Shown here: positions 26,675-36,403 of the stretch, piece after piece | How the letters are laid out: every line of letters begins with the position of its first letter | Numbering within the stretch: position 1 is the stretch's first letter | Assembly (NCBI GenBank): GCA_947364045.1 | Contig: CANARN010000012.1 | Coordinates: 1-48,814 of the forward strand | Source of the DNA: an uncultured Clostridia bacterium | Lineage (GTDB): Bacteria; Bacillota; Clostridia; Oscillospirales; Acutalibacteraceae | Direction of reading: 5' to 3' | Length of the DNA: 48,814 nucleotides | Made by a program: the position numbers and the translations under genes | The notes under the pieces: model-generated | What the model was told of the DNA's origin: nothing | Seen by the model: the letters and a program-made list of their open reading frames with translations, nothing else | Database searches by the model: none

Positions 26675-27939
26675 GCGAAAATAAAGCAAATGAAACAAAT
26701 TCGTTCGAAAGTCTTTTGAAAGACCTCAGCGAAGCGGAAAATTCAAATATCAAAAAGGAATCGGACGATATAATTAATGATATTGAAAACGAAATAGAAC
26801 AGGCTGTTTCCGGCGACAGAGGAATTAAAACCGTAACCGAAAACGGAATGACCTTTGTTGACATTACCGCTCAGTATGTGAAAAAATCCGACAGTGCTAA
26901 TGCTGAAGATAAGCCGCAGGAGCCTGTAAAAACAGTTAAAAAAGTCAGAACCTTTAATGAGATATTTTCGGACTTTTTCAGCAAATTTCTTCCGAAAAAA
27001 GAGGATAAAAAACGTGAAAAAATCCGCAAAATAGTTATGGACGTTTCCGTTGTTACAATTATCGGCTGTGTAATTGCTTTCGGCGTACTTTTTTCCGAGC
27101 ATCTTGTTCATAAAAGCGACAGCAAAAATCTTCACGGTTTAATTGTTGATACGGACAATTTAAATTCCGAGCAATATGACGAAGCGTGGCAGGAGCTGTT
27201 TACAAAATATCCGTCTGTTGAGTTTCCGCAGGGGATGAATTTGAAATACGCTTATCTTTACGCAATAAATCCGGAGATTGTCGGCTGGATTAAAATTAAC
27301 GGAACTAATCTTGACGTTCAGGTTGTACAGGCGGCTGATAATGAAAAGTATTTGAAAACAGATTTTTACGGCAAAAAAAGCCGTTACGGCTGTCCTTACC
27401 TTGATTACCGCAGCGATGCGAAATATCTTAACGATAACAATGTAATTTACGGACACCATATGAGCGACGGGCTGATGTTCTCCAATCTTGACAAATATAA
27501 GACTATAGATGGCTACAAGCAATCTCCGATTATTCAATATGACACAATATATCAGACATACTATTTCAAAATAATTGCGGCATTCGTGACGAACAGTCTG
27601 CCTGAGGACGATAACGATTACGTATTTAACTATACGGTAAGCGATTTTTCCTCAGATGACAGCTTTATGAGCTTTGTTGAAGAAATACAGAAGAGAAGCA
27701 TTTTTAATACAAATGTAAATGTTTTGCCGGATGACAAGCTGATTACTCTTTCAACTTGTTCTTATGAATTTCAGAAAGCAAGACTTGTAGTAGTCGGAAG
27801 GCTGTGCCGTGAAAATGAAGAGCCGACAGTGGATACGAGCGAGGCAACTATCAATCCTGCGCCGAGATATCCTCAGGCCTGGTATGATGCAAAAGGAATG
27901 GCAAATCCTTACAAGGATGCTGAAAACTGGAATCCTTAA
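26671..27939 (+). CDS. Class B sortase (second of a tandem pair)
   Basis: A 422-residue sortase B with a long acidic/basic cytoplasmic extension (1-118), one membrane helix (about 121-142), and catalytic His262 (IYGHH), Cys363 (LSTC) and Arg371 (ARLVV). The C-terminal tail (about 392-422) repeats the motif set of the first sortase: NPAPRYPQAWYD, then NPYKDAENW. It starts with ATG after AGGAGGTAA, overlapping the upstream stop. The two genes look like an old duplication whose cytoplasmic parts diverged while core and tail were kept. Confidence 0.93.
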   Translation: MSENKANETNSFESLLKDLSEAENSNIKKESDDIINDIENEIEQAVSGDRGIKTVTENGMTFVDITAQYVKKSDSANAEDKPQEPVKTVKKVRTFNEIFSDFFSKFLPKKEDKKREKIRKIVMDVSVVTIIGCVIAFGVLFSEHLVHKSDSKNLHGLIVDTDNLNSEQYDEAWQELFTKYPSVEFPQGMNLKYAYLYAINPEIVGWIKINGTNLDVQVVQAADNEKYLKTDFYGKKSRYGCPYLDYRSDAKYLNDNNVIYGHHMSDGLMFSNLDKYKTIDGYKQSPIIQYDTIYQTYYFKIIAAFVTNSLPEDDNDYVFNYTVSDFSSDDSFMSFVEEIQKRSIFNTNVNVLPDDKLITLSTCSYEFQKARLVVVGRLCRENEEPTVDTSEATINPAPRYPQAWYDAKGMANPYKDAENWNP

Positions 27940-28069
27940 AAAAGAATTTGCGGTTCTTTTGTAGATGATGTGGAAATAATACAGTAATGTTTACAGTGTG
28001 AAAAACACGAAGAAAGGAAAGGCAGAACGTAAATATTTTCCGTAAATGCTCTGCCGTGTGGTGATTAAA

Positions 28070-30250
28070 ATGAAGGTTAGACTGTTAGCCCTTAATGTTG
28101 AAAAGAATATTCCTTTTGCCAGATTTCAGGCAAGGATTGTCAGCAGTATTAAAAATTACGCTGATGGCAATGAAACTTTTGAACATTATGAAAAAATGCG
28201 CGATTTATTCGGCGGATTTCAGGAGGCTTTGCAAAATGATGAGCTTATAGTGATAGCCGTCGGAGAAAAGCATTATTTTAAACTGAAAAAAGCGATTTCT
28301 CAGGCTTTTGAGGTTGATTCCGTTCAAAATCCTGCGGTTTTAAATATGCTTGAAAATAATGATGCTCTTTCAGATGAGCAGAGAAAGAATTTTGCGTCCT
28401 TCCCTGAGCCTGCAACGGTTTTTCTTTCAAAGGACGGTCTTTATTCAGGCTTCGGAATTGATAACGGAGAAAAATTTATTGTTGTTATACCCATTGACAA
28501 TGACAGAATAAATGTGATTTTACGCAACGGAGTTGTACCGTATCTTGCAAAGGGCATCGGCTCAAGTGAGAGCGCCGCTCTTTTAAGCGCACAGAATTTT
28601 GACAATGAAAAGGTTGAAACAGCAATCGCGCGCCTTTGGGAATCAGGCTCTGTTGTTGCGGTAAACGGAACGGCAAATGCGGAGGCTTTGAAAAATCTCG
28701 GCGAAGCAGTTGAACATTTCAGCGAGGTTGTAGTGTTTACGCCCTATGTTGAGGACAAAGGCGAGGTAAATGTTACGGAATATGCCGCGCAGCTTGCACG
28801 TGTAAGTCTCGATTTGTCAGCGGCAAATATAGGCGCGTCAATAAGCGACATCTACGAAGCAGAAGGCTCAAAATATATTTGTATTGCAGTTGCAAACGAT
28901 GACAGCGCAACAGTCAGAAAGCTTTACCTTGAAGACGGCGAAACAGAAGAAATATTTATAGAAAGCGTTGCTGCAGAGCTTTTTGAGCTTATCGGCGAGA
29001 GAGCGGCAGGTATAAGAAGTATAGGTATCGAGGTTGCAGACGCTTCTGCAAAGACAGCAGAGCCTATTGAGAAAAAGTCAAGCAAAAAGACCGTTACAGT
29101 CCTTGCAATCGTTATGGGCGTTGTAATTCTTCTCTGCGCAGTACTTGCAATAGTATTTAAAATGCAGGGTGAAAAAGGTTCTCTTGCAGGGGCTTTTCGT
29201 AAAATATTCGGCTATGAAACCACAACTGAGGCGACAACTGCACCTACCACAACCGAACCGACTACTGTACCTCCCGAAACAAATGAAAATAAGCTTAAAA
29301 TATCCGACTTTATTATGTCAGATATAATCGAGCTTGAGAAAAAGCGCCGAGAGGAAACGGAAAATCCGTCTGAAAGCCAGACAAATCCCGAGCCTTCTAC
29401 CAACGAAAACGGTGAAACAGTTACTCATCCTGAAGAAGAGAAAGATAAGGGCGCACCGGAATTTATAACGGTTAACGGTGAAAAGCTTCCCGCTAAAGAA
29501 GCATTGGCGGGACTCGTTATGAGCGAAATGGGCGACGGATATGACATTGAGGCAATAAAGGCGCAAGCGGTAGTTATTTACACATATCTTAAATACAGAG
29601 ACAACGGTTTTGTAATTGACGGCGTTCAGATTTCAAAGACTGTGGCACAAGAGGTTGAGTCGGCTGTCGGCGAAGTGTTCGGCAGATATCTTTCATACAA
29701 CGGCAAGGTCGCTCTTACTCCGTTCTTTGAAACCGCGGCAGGCGGAACAGCTGACTCATCTTTGGTGTTCAGCGGAACTTATCCATATCTCAAATCCATT
29801 GCGCGTCTTGACGGGAATCCCGAAGCTAAGGCGGAAGGCTATGAAAAGACAGTTCAGCTTAAGCGCGGTGAAATTCAGGGTCTGCTTCTTAACGCAGGCT
29901 TTGAAATTGACGTAAATGCCGATCCTGCAAAATGGATAATAATAAGAGAACGAAATAATGCCGTTTCTTCATCTGTCGGTTATGTAAAATCCGTCAGAGT
30001 AGGAGGACAGGATTTTACAGGATATGAATTTATTACAAAGCTTTCGTCTCTCGGGCTTAAATCAAGCTGCTTTAAGCTCAGCTACAACAGCTCCTCCGAA
30101 ACCTTTACATTTACCTCTTACGGTACCGGCTACGGAGTAGGTATGAGTAAAACAGGCGCAAATGCTTTGGCGGACAAAGGCTATAATTATGAGAGAATTC
30201 TCAAAACATATTTTGCGGGTACAACACTTACTAAGGAGGCAAATTTATGA
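28070..30250 (+). CDS. SpoIID/LytB-domain membrane protein with large cytoplasmic N-domain
   Basis: A 726-residue protein with an unusual architecture: about 335 soluble residues of unrecognised fold, a membrane helix (about 341-364), a Thr/Pro/Glu-rich linker (about 382-402), an acidic spacer, then a SpoIID domain (about 465-722). SpoIID is a lytic transglycosylase acting on denuded glycan strands; its essential Glu matches Glu486 (VMSEMG). The C-terminal [16 protein letters not shown] motif is typical. The ATG at 28070 follows GTGGTGAT; an in-frame ATG at 28046 has no SD. It overlaps galE. Its role could be peptidoglycan remodelling in growth or sporulation. Confidence 0.85.
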   Translation: MKVRLLALNVEKNIPFARFQARIVSSIKNYADGNETFEHYEKMRDLFGGFQEALQNDELIVIAVGEKHYFKLKKAISQAFEVDSVQNPAVLNMLENNDALSDEQRKNFASFPEPATVFLSKDGLYSGFGIDNGEKFIVVIPIDNDRINVILRNGVVPYLAKGIGSSESAALLSAQNFDNEKVETAIARLWESGSVVAVNGTANAEALKNLGEAVEHFSEVVVFTPYVEDKGEVNVTEYAAQLARVSLDLSAANIGASISDIYEAEGSKYICIAVANDDSATVRKLYLEDGETEEIFIESVAAELFELIGERAAGIRSIGIEVADASAKTAEPIEKKSSKKTVTVLAIVMGVVILLCAVLAIVFKMQGEKGSLAGAFRKIFGYETTTEATTAPTTTEPTTVPPETNENKLKISDFIMSDIIELEKKRREETENPSESQTNPEPSTNENGETVTHPEEEKDKGAPEFITVNGEKLPAKEALAGLVMSEMGDGYDIEAIKAQAVVIYTYLKYRDNGFVIDGVQISKTVAQEVESAVGEVFGRYLSYNGKVALTPFFETAAGGTADSSLVFSGTYPYLKSIARLDGNPEAKAEGYEKTVQLKRGEIQGLLLNAGFEIDVNADPAKWIIIRERNNAVSSSVGYVKSVRVGGQDFTGYEFITKLSSLGLKSSCFKLSYNSSSETFTFTSYGTGYGVGMSKTGANALADKGYNYERILKTYFAGTTLTKEANL

Positions 30251-31266
30251 GCATTTTAGTAACGGGCGGAGCCGGATACATCGGCTCTCACACCTGTGTT
30301 GAGCTTCTCAATGCAGGCTATGAAATCACGGTGGTTGACAATTATTATAATTCAAGCCCCAAATCTCTTGAAAGAGTAAAAGAGCTGACAGGCAAAGATT
30401 TTAAGTTTTATGAATGTGACATCCGCGATACTGACGGAATGGACAAAATTTTCAAGGAAAATAAAATTGACGCCGTAATTCATTTTGCAGGTCTAAAGGC
30501 TGTGGGCGAATCCTGCCAAAAGCCGTTGGAATATTATGACAATAATATCGGCGGAACATTAAAGCTTTGTGAGGTTATGAGAAATAACAATTGTAAAAAT
30601 ATTGTTTTCAGCTCTTCTGCAACCGTTTACGGTATGAATAATATATCTCCCTTAAAGGAAACAATGAAAACAGGGGGAACAACAAACCCTTACGGCACAA
30701 CCAAATATATGATAGAAATAATTCTTGAGGACATTTGCAAGGCGGACAGTGAGTGGAATGTGACGCTTCTCCGCTATTTCAACCCGATAGGCGCTCACAA
30801 GAGCGGCAGAATAGGTGAAAATCCCAACGGTATCCCCAATAACCTTATGCCGTATATTACTCAGGTTGCTATCGGCAAACGTGAATTTTTAAGCGTTTAC
30901 GGTGACGATTATGATACACACGACGGCACAGGTGTAAGAGACTACATTCACGTTGTGGATTTGGCTGAAGGTCACGTTAAAGCAGTTGATAATATCCTTG
31001 AAGGCAATAAAGGCGTTCAGGTATTTAACCTCGGCACAGGTGTCGGTTACAGTGTTCTCGACATAGTCAAGGCGTTTAACAAGGCTTACGGTAAAGAGCT
31101 TCCTTATAAAATTGCGCCCAGACGTGCAGGTGATATTGCAACCTGCTATTCAGACCCGTCAAAAGCAAAAGAAGTACTCGGTTGGGCGGCAAAAAGAGGA
31201 ATTGAGGAAATGTGTGAGGATTCATGGCGCTGGCAAAGTAATAATCCCAACGGCTTTGACGACTGA
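30247..31266 (+). CDS. galE: UDP-glucose 4-epimerase
   Basis: A 339-residue SDR enzyme interconverting UDP-glucose and UDP-galactose, supplying sugars for envelope glycans or galactose use. It has NAD-binding GGAGYIGSH (7-15), the catalytic Ser/Thr region FSSSATVYG and the YGTTKYMIE Tyr-Lys pair (about 148-152). The start ATGA overlaps the stop of the SpoIID-domain gene, with AAGGAGG upstream. No gal operon genes accompany it, so an envelope role is likely. Confidence 0.95.
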   Translation: MSILVTGGAGYIGSHTCVELLNAGYEITVVDNYYNSSPKSLERVKELTGKDFKFYECDIRDTDGMDKIFKENKIDAVIHFAGLKAVGESCQKPLEYYDNNIGGTLKLCEVMRNNNCKNIVFSSSATVYGMNNISPLKETMKTGGTTNPYGTTKYMIEIILEDICKADSEWNVTLLRYFNPIGAHKSGRIGENPNGIPNNLMPYITQVAIGKREFLSVYGDDYDTHDGTGVRDYIHVVDLAEGHVKAVDNILEGNKGVQVFNLGTGVGYSVLDIVKAFNKAYGKELPYKIAPRRAGDIATCYSDPSKAKEVLGWAAKRGIEEMCEDSWRWQSNNPNGFDD

Positions 31267-31282
31267 TTAAGGAGGATTTCCT

Positions 31283-31855
31283 ATGAAGAAAAAGGGTTTA
31301 ATTATAGGCATTGCCGCAGTGGTTCTTGTTATTGTAATAATAGTCGGCTCCGTTATGTCAACATATAACGGACTTGTTCCAAAACAGGAAAAGGTACAGA
31401 ATGCCGAGCATCAAATTCAAAATCAATTACAAAGACGCGCGGATTTAATCCCCAATCTTGTAAATACTGTTAAGGGTTACGCTTCTCATGAAAAAGAGGT
31501 TTACACAGCCCTTGCCGATGCCCGTGCAAAGCTGAATTCAGCGTCAACTCCCGAACAGTATGAGGAGGCAGAGGCGAGCTTCAATTCTGCACTTTCACGG
31601 CTTTTAGTTGTTGTTGAAAATTATCCGGAGCTTAAAGCAAATGAGAATTTTATCTATTTGCAGGATGAGCTTGCTGGCGCGGAGAACAGAATCAGCCAGG
31701 CTCGTAAAGATTATAACGATGCTGTTACTGACTACAATCAGTCCATAAGAAAATTTCCCGCGGTGATTTTTGCAGGAATGTTCGGATTTGAAAAAGCTGA
31801 TTATTTTGAAGCTTCTCCCGAGTCAAATACCGTGCCGACAGTAAATTTTGATTAA
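31283..31855 (+). CDS. LemA family protein
   Basis: A 190-residue LemA protein: N-terminal membrane helix (about 5-25), then a four-helix bundle with the family's NQLQRRADLIPNLVNTV segment (about 45-62) and a C-terminal VIFAGMFGFEKADYFEA motif. LemA proteins are membrane-anchored, probably with the bundle outside. Their function is unsettled. It starts with ATG after AAGGAGGAT and is directly followed by a TPM-domain gene, a common partnership. Confidence 0.92.
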   Translation: MKKKGLIIGIAAVVLVIVIIVGSVMSTYNGLVPKQEKVQNAEHQIQNQLQRRADLIPNLVNTVKGYASHEKEVYTALADARAKLNSASTPEQYEEAEASFNSALSRLLVVVENYPELKANENFIYLQDELAGAENRISQARKDYNDAVTDYNQSIRKFPAVIFAGMFGFEKADYFEASPESNTVPTVNFD

Positions 31856-31862
31856 GAAATAT

Positions 31863-32627
31863 ATGAAAAAACTTTTTTCTGTAATTTGCTTCGGCATAAT
31901 TCTTTCTATTGTACTCTCCGTTTCGGCGTTTGCGGTAAAATTGCCTGAACCAACGAAAGACTTTTTCGTAAATGATTTTGCGAATGTTTTAGACGAAGAA
32001 GATGAAAAAGAGCTTATGAAAATAGGCGAAAATCTGTTTGTGAAAACAGGCGCGCAGGTTGTGGTTGTAACTGTGGATACGCTTGACGGAGCAGATGTTT
32101 CGGACTATGCATTAGAGCTCGGCAGAAAATGGGGCGTAGGCGATAAAGAAAAAAACAACGGTGTAGTTTTGCTTCTGGCAGTTTCCGAAAGAAAGGTTAC
32201 AATTCAGGTCGGCTACGGTCTTGAAGGGAGACTTCCTGACGGTAAAACAGGCAGAATTCTTGATAAATACGCGGTACCTTATTTGAAAAATAACAGTTTT
32301 TCAACAGGGCTTTCCGAGGCGTATAAGGCAATTGTATCAGAGGTTTATGCAGAATACGGCGAAACACCGCCTGAAAACCTTGAAGATTATGATACTGTTG
32401 ACGTCAGTGATTCTACGGCTTTCAAAATAATCAGGACTGTAATTTTAATCATAGTTATTTTAGTTCTGATTTTCGGCAGACGCAGAAGACATATGTTTTT
32501 CGGCTCGTTTTTCGGCGGATTTTACAACGGAAATAACGGCGGTTTCGGCGGAGGTCATTCTTCGGGCGGAGGATTTTCCGGCGGAGGCGGTTCTTTCGGC
32601 GGCGGAGGAAGTTCAAGAGGCTTTTAA
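31863..32627 (+). CDS. TPM domain (YgcG-like) membrane protein
   Basis: A 254-residue protein with a signal peptide (about 1-24), an extracellular TPM domain (about 30-160; DFANVLDEEDEKEL, YGLEGRLPDGKTGRI), a membrane helix (about 192-211), and a glycine-rich tail made of GGG-Ser-Phe units. It is a LemA partner family of unsettled function. The ATG at 31863 gives a clean signal peptide. An in-frame TTG at 31848, overlapping the LemA stop, is an alternative. No good SD is seen for either, suggesting coupling to lemA. Confidence 0.88.
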   Translation: MKKLFSVICFGIILSIVLSVSAFAVKLPEPTKDFFVNDFANVLDEEDEKELMKIGENLFVKTGAQVVVVTVDTLDGADVSDYALELGRKWGVGDKEKNNGVVLLLAVSERKVTIQVGYGLEGRLPDGKTGRILDKYAVPYLKNNSFSTGLSEAYKAIVSEVYAEYGETPPENLEDYDTVDVSDSTAFKIIRTVILIIVILVLIFGRRRRHMFFGSFFGGFYNGNNGGFGGGHSSGGGFSGGGGSFGGGGSSRGF

Positions 32628-32636
32628 GGAGTGTTT

Positions 32637-33242
32637 ATGAGGGTATTTGATTTTGATAATACAATTTATGACGGCGAATCGGGTCTTGATTTGTTCCTTC
32701 ATTTCCTGAAATTAGATACTAAAGGCGTGTTTAAATACATTCCCAAGTTTTTCACAGGGTTTGTAAAATACAAAAAAGGCGTAATAACAATTGACGAGGT
32801 CATAAATAAGTACGGCGCTCTTTTAAAAGAGTATTGTGACAGCTTCGCAGAAAGTATGGAGCAGGAATTTGAACGGTTTTGGGACTTGCATGAGCATAAA
32901 GTAAAGCCGTTTTACAGTACCATTCGGCAGGAGGGCGATGTCATTGTTTCTGCCTGCCCCGAAAGTCTTTTGAAAATAATATGCGACCGTTTGGGCATTG
33001 AAAATTATATATGCTCAAAGGTTGATTTTAAAACAGGCGATATTCAGCAGATTTGTTATAAAGACAAAAAAGTATCGCTTTTCAAAGAAAAATACGGAGA
33101 TGTTATGATTGACGAGTTTTATACGGACTCAGCAAGCGATTTGCCGATGATTGACATTTCCCGTAACGCTTATATGGTAAACGGCAATGAAATCCGTCTT
33201 ATAAAAAAAGACGGAATAATGCTTGAAAAAATAACCTATTAA
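32637..33242 (+). CDS. HAD-superfamily phosphatase (PSPase-like)
   Basis: A 201-residue HAD hydrolase with catalytic motif DFDNTIYDGES (about 4-14), motif II VSACPES (about 104-110), and motif III/IV lysine plus TDSASDLPMID. This is the HAD-IB arrangement of phosphoserine-phosphatase-like enzymes. The substrate is not determined; small phosphorylated metabolites or lipid-linked phosphates are possible. The ATG at 32637 follows AAGGA at good spacing; GTG at 32631 is too close to it. RNase P RNA begins right after the stop. Confidence 0.85.
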   Translation: MRVFDFDNTIYDGESGLDLFLHFLKLDTKGVFKYIPKFFTGFVKYKKGVITIDEVINKYGALLKEYCDSFAESMEQEFERFWDLHEHKVKPFYSTIRQEGDVIVSACPESLLKIICDRLGIENYICSKVDFKTGDIQQICYKDKKVSLFKEKYGDVMIDEFYTDSASDLPMIDISRNAYMVNGNEIRLIKKDGIMLEKITY

Positions 33243-33248
33243 ATTAAA

Positions 33249-33580
33249 GTGAGTAAATTGGGCAGTTGCGCTGTATTTTTACAGTGAGGAAAGTCCGGGC
33301 ATCACACAGCAGGGTAACGGCTAACAGCCGCCGAGGGCGACCTTAGGGAAAGTGCATAGAGATATACCGCCGAATTTTATTCGGTAAGGGTGGAAAGGCG
33401 AGGTAAGAGCTCACCGGCGTTGCAGAGATGTAGCGGCCAAGCAAACCCTACCCGATGCAACGTCAGCAGAAGTTGTCAGCTGGGCAGATACTTCGAAAGA
33501 CGGCTTCAGGTGTGCGGCAACGCGCATCGCAGATAGATAATTGCCTTAAACGACAGAACCCGGCTTACAGATTTACTCAT
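33249..33580 (+). ncRNA. rnpB: RNase P RNA
   Basis: The catalytic RNA that matures tRNA 5' ends. Universally conserved pieces are readable in order: GAGGAAAGTCCGGGC, CAGGGTAACGGC, GGCGAGGTAAGAGCTCACC, and ACAGAACCCGGCTTACAG. The ends TGAGTAAAT and ATTTACTCA pair as helix P1, giving about 332 nt, and a T-run follows as terminator. It begins just after the HAD gene, and its promoter must lie within that gene. Confidence 0.95.
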
Positions 33581-33682
33581 TTTTTGCCCCTATAAATGAG
33601 ACAAGGTATTCATTTGTGGGGGCTTATTTTAGAAATGCACCGATTTTTTACTTTCGCATATAATACCTCGGAGGTGTATTCC

Positions 33683-34024
33683 TTGAGAGTATTTATATGT
33701 TCAATAATGATTATTTTATCTCTTTTATCAATTGTAGTAATTTCAACGGTTTTACTGCTTAAATTACTTATGCCGAAGAAAAAATGCGGCTATTTTATTT
33801 GCATTCCCTGTGATGAAAATGCCGAAAATGTAAGATGCTTGGCTTACAGCGCAAGGCTGAAGCTTAATTTGTGCGGAGAATGTGAAAACAATGTTTTGGT
33901 TATTGTAGATAACGGAATTTCCGATAAGGAATTGAAGGAAACACTTGACCTTTGCGCTCAGACCGACGGTATAACAGTTGTAAAAAAAGAGGATTTAAAG
34001 GATTTTATAAATGGAAGAATTTGA
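33683..34024 (+). CDS. Small Cys-rich membrane protein of unknown function
   Basis: A 113-residue protein with one N-terminal membrane helix (about 5-30), a positive PKKK stop, and a soluble domain with cysteines at about 35, 40, 43, 52, 64, 67 and 91. These include CIPC-like and CGEC pairs that could bind metal or a redox centre. The soluble part reads as a small alpha/beta unit (VLVIVDNGIS, KELKETLDLC). The TTG at 33683 is chosen because GGAGGTG lies six bases upstream; the longer frame from 33596 lacks an SD. It overlaps the recD2 start by 14 bases. Confidence 0.72.
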   Translation: MRVFICSIMIILSLLSIVVISTVLLLKLLMPKKKCGYFICIPCDENAENVRCLAYSARLKLNLCGECENNVLVIVDNGISDKELKETLDLCAQTDGITVVKKEDLKDFINGRI

Positions 34025-36215
34025 AACGAAAATCAAATTAAGAGGAACAGTTACTGATATTACATATCGCAACGACGTGAACGGATACACCGTCTTTACT
34101 CTTGATATAGGCGAAGAGGAGATAACCGTTGTAGGTGCAGCGCCTGATGTACGCGAACATGATACCGTTGAAGCTATGGGTGAGTTTACATATCACTCGG
34201 TTTACGGCAGGCAGTTTAAAGCCGATTCCTGCTATGCAACCGTTCCCGAAACGGTCGATGACTTATATCACTATCTTTCAAGCGGCGCAATTTGGGGCGT
34301 GGGTGAGGCAACCGCCCGTGCAATAGTTGAAAGATTTAAGGAAAAATCCTTTGAAATTCTTGAAAATTATCCCGAACGTCTTGCCGAAATAAGAGGAATT
34401 TCCTCTGCAAAAGCTAAAAAAATAGGTGAGGAGTATAAGCGTCAGTTTACTGTGCGCTCGTTGCTTATATCTCTTTCGGGACTCGGTCTTACAACCCGTG
34501 AAAGCTTGCTTGCTTTTGAAAATTTCGGTACTGCCGCTAAGGAAATGGTGGAGTCAGACCCGTATTCTCTTTGCGAAGCCGAAAACGGAGTTTCTTTTGA
34601 GCGCGCAGAGCAGATAGCAGAGTCCTTACCTGTTGCGCCGTCGAATGACAGGCGTATTGAAGCCGGAATTATACATATAATCCGTTACAACCTTAATAAC
34701 GGACATACGTGTATTCCGCTTTCAAAGATGTTTACGCCGGCGTCAGGGCTTCTTTCCGAATCCCGTGAAAAAATTGAAGAAATAATTTATTCTCTTGTTG
34801 AAAATAAAAGACTTATTCTTAAAACAATAAACGGAAGAGAATATCTGTTTATTCCTGAGGTTTACCACGCTGAAATGGGCATTGCGAGAAGAATACAGGT
34901 GCTGTTAAAATATCCGCCCGAGGACCCCGAAAACGTAAATGCGTTTATTGATAAGTTTGAGGAAAATACGGGCTTCCAATTTGCAGAGCTGCAAAGAAAG
35001 GCTATCGAAACCGCTGTGAATAAAGGAATTTTGATTCTAACGGGCGGTCCCGGAACAGGAAAAACCACAACTCTTAACGGAATAATCAAAGTTTTTGAGA
35101 AGAAAAATCTTGACATTGCCCTTTGCGCTCCTACGGGAAGAGCGGCTCAGCGAATGACTGAGGCGACAGGCAGAAGCGCCTCGACAATTCACCGTCTTTT
35201 AGAGGTGGAGTGGAGAGATGAAAAGCCTTATTTTAAAAGAAATCTTCGCAATCCTCTTGAGTGTCAGGCAGTTATTGTTGACGAAATGTCAATGGTGGAT
35301 ATTTTTGTTTTCAATTCTCTTGTTGAGGCTCTGCCCTTTGGGTGCAGGCTTATTATGGTGGGTGACAGCGACCAGCTTCCGTCTGTCAGCGCAGGTAATG
35401 TTTTGAGGGACTTAATTGCCGGCGGTCTTTTGCCTGTTGTTGAGCTTAAAGAGATTTTCAGGCAGTCAAGGGCAAGTAACATTGTAATGAATGCTCACAG
35501 AATAGTAAATGGCGAGCATATAAAGACTGATTATAAGGACGGAGATTTTTTCGTGCTTCATAAAAATTTCCCGCTTGACGCAGTCCGTACAATAAACGAT
35601 TTGTATATACGCCGTATTCCCGAATCATACGGTTTTGACCCGAAAACTCAGATACAAGTACTTTGTCCCTCCAAAAAGGGCGATACAGGTACTTATAACC
35701 TTAATAAAGTTCTGCAAAACAGTATAAATCCGCCGAGCGAGGAGAAAACCGAAATCAAAACGGAATACAGAATTTTCCGCGAGGGCGATAAGGTTATGCA
35801 GATAAAAAACAACTACGATATTCGCTGGGAATCGCAGAATAATGAGGGAGACGGTGTTTATAACGGCGACATCGGCTTTATTGAAAAAATTGACAACCGC
35901 AACGGATATGTTATTATTGATTTTTCCGGTAGACGAGCTACCTACTCAAAGGAGCAGCTCAGCGAATTGGAGCATGCATTTGCCGTAACGGTTCACAAAA
36001 GCCAGGGCAGTGAATTTGATGCTGTAATTATGCCTGTCATTTCCGTAACAGAAAAGCTGTGCTACAGAAACCTGCTTTATACTGCTGTTACAAGGGCAAA
36101 AAGACTCTTAATCCTTGTGGGGACAGACGGCACAATAATGAAAATGATTGACAACGGTAAGCAGAAACTTCGCTATTCTGCTTTAAAAGATTTTTTGCTT
36201 GACAATTACGAATAA
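34011..36215 (+). CDS. recD2: RecD2-type 5'-3' DNA helicase
   Basis: A 734-residue SF1B helicase used in DNA repair without RecBC. It has an N-terminal OB-like domain (about 1-80), helix-hairpin-helix segments (ISSAKAKKIG, about 130), Walker A GGPGTGKTT (about 346-354), Walker B VDEMSMVD, and a C-terminal helicase motif (FAVTVHKSQGSEF). The gene overlaps the small membrane protein upstream. Its last codons overlap the promoter of the TPP riboswitch. Confidence 0.94.
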   Translation: MEEFETKIKLRGTVTDITYRNDVNGYTVFTLDIGEEEITVVGAAPDVREHDTVEAMGEFTYHSVYGRQFKADSCYATVPETVDDLYHYLSSGAIWGVGEATARAIVERFKEKSFEILENYPERLAEIRGISSAKAKKIGEEYKRQFTVRSLLISLSGLGLTTRESLLAFENFGTAAKEMVESDPYSLCEAENGVSFERAEQIAESLPVAPSNDRRIEAGIIHIIRYNLNNGHTCIPLSKMFTPASGLLSESREKIEEIIYSLVENKRLILKTINGREYLFIPEVYHAEMGIARRIQVLLKYPPEDPENVNAFIDKFEENTGFQFAELQRKAIETAVNKGILILTGGPGTGKTTTLNGIIKVFEKKNLDIALCAPTGRAAQRMTEATGRSASTIHRLLEVEWRDEKPYFKRNLRNPLECQAVIVDEMSMVDIFVFNSLVEALPFGCRLIMVGDSDQLPSVSAGNVLRDLIAGGLLPVVELKEIFRQSRASNIVMNAHRIVNGEHIKTDYKDGDFFVLHKNFPLDAVRTINDLYIRRIPESYGFDPKTQIQVLCPSKKGDTGTYNLNKVLQNSINPPSEEKTEIKTEYRIFREGDKVMQIKNNYDIRWESQNNEGDGVYNGDIGFIEKIDNRNGYVIIDFSGRRATYSKEQLSELEHAFAVTVHKSQGSEFDAVIMPVISVTEKLCYRNLLYTAVTRAKRLLILVGTDGTIMKMIDNGKQKLRYSALKDFLLDNYE

Positions 36216-36226
36216 AGTGCTATAAT
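36199..36226 (+). promoter_or_regulatory. Promoter of the thiT riboswitch transcript
   Basis: Perfect TTGACA (36199-36204), 16 bases, perfect TATAAT (36221-36226) with an extended -10 TG at 36218-36219. It overlaps the end of recD2 and places the transcript start near 36233, just at the TCAGCCAAG segment. Confidence 0.85.
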
Positions 36227-36248
36227 ACTTCTCAGCCAAGTAAATATA

Positions 36249-36343
36249 TGCATGGGTGTTGACCGTAAAGTCAGCTGAGATTGGGAATAAATCTTCCCTT
36301 AACCATTGAACCTGATGCGGATAATACCGACGTAGGAAGCAAA
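36249..36343 (+). promoter_or_regulatory. TPP riboswitch (THI element)
   Basis: Contains the thiamine pyrophosphate aptamer core in order: GGGTG, GCTGAGA, CCCTTAACC, GAACCTGATGCGGATAATACC and CGTAGGAAGCA. It lies in the leader of thiT. A terminator hairpin follows (36347-36387). The right arm of that terminator (CTTGGCTGA, 36370-36378) is also complementary to TCAGCCAAG at 36232-36240, so the element probably chooses between antiterminated and terminated forms. Confidence 0.95.
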
Positions 36344-36346
36344 GTG

Positions 36347-36387
36347 TTTCAGCCTAAGTGTGTATTTCCCTTGGCTGAATTTTTTTA
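36347..36387 (+). terminator. Riboswitch-controlled terminator
   Basis: TTTCAGCC(T)AAG pairs with CTTGGCTGAA and runs into seven T residues, directly between the TPP aptamer and the thiT SD. It is the expression platform for TPP repression. Confidence 0.85.
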
Positions 36388-36403
36388 TTTGGAGGAACAA
36401 AAA

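Noticed and set aside
33596..33682. N-terminal extension of the Cys-rich membrane protein
   Set aside because: No SD for the ATG at 33596, while the TTG at 33683 has a perfect GGAGGTG.
36281..36403. Apparent N-terminal extension of ThiT
   Set aside because: It is the riboswitch and terminator read as protein. The real start at 36404 has GGAGGA and matches ThiT length.
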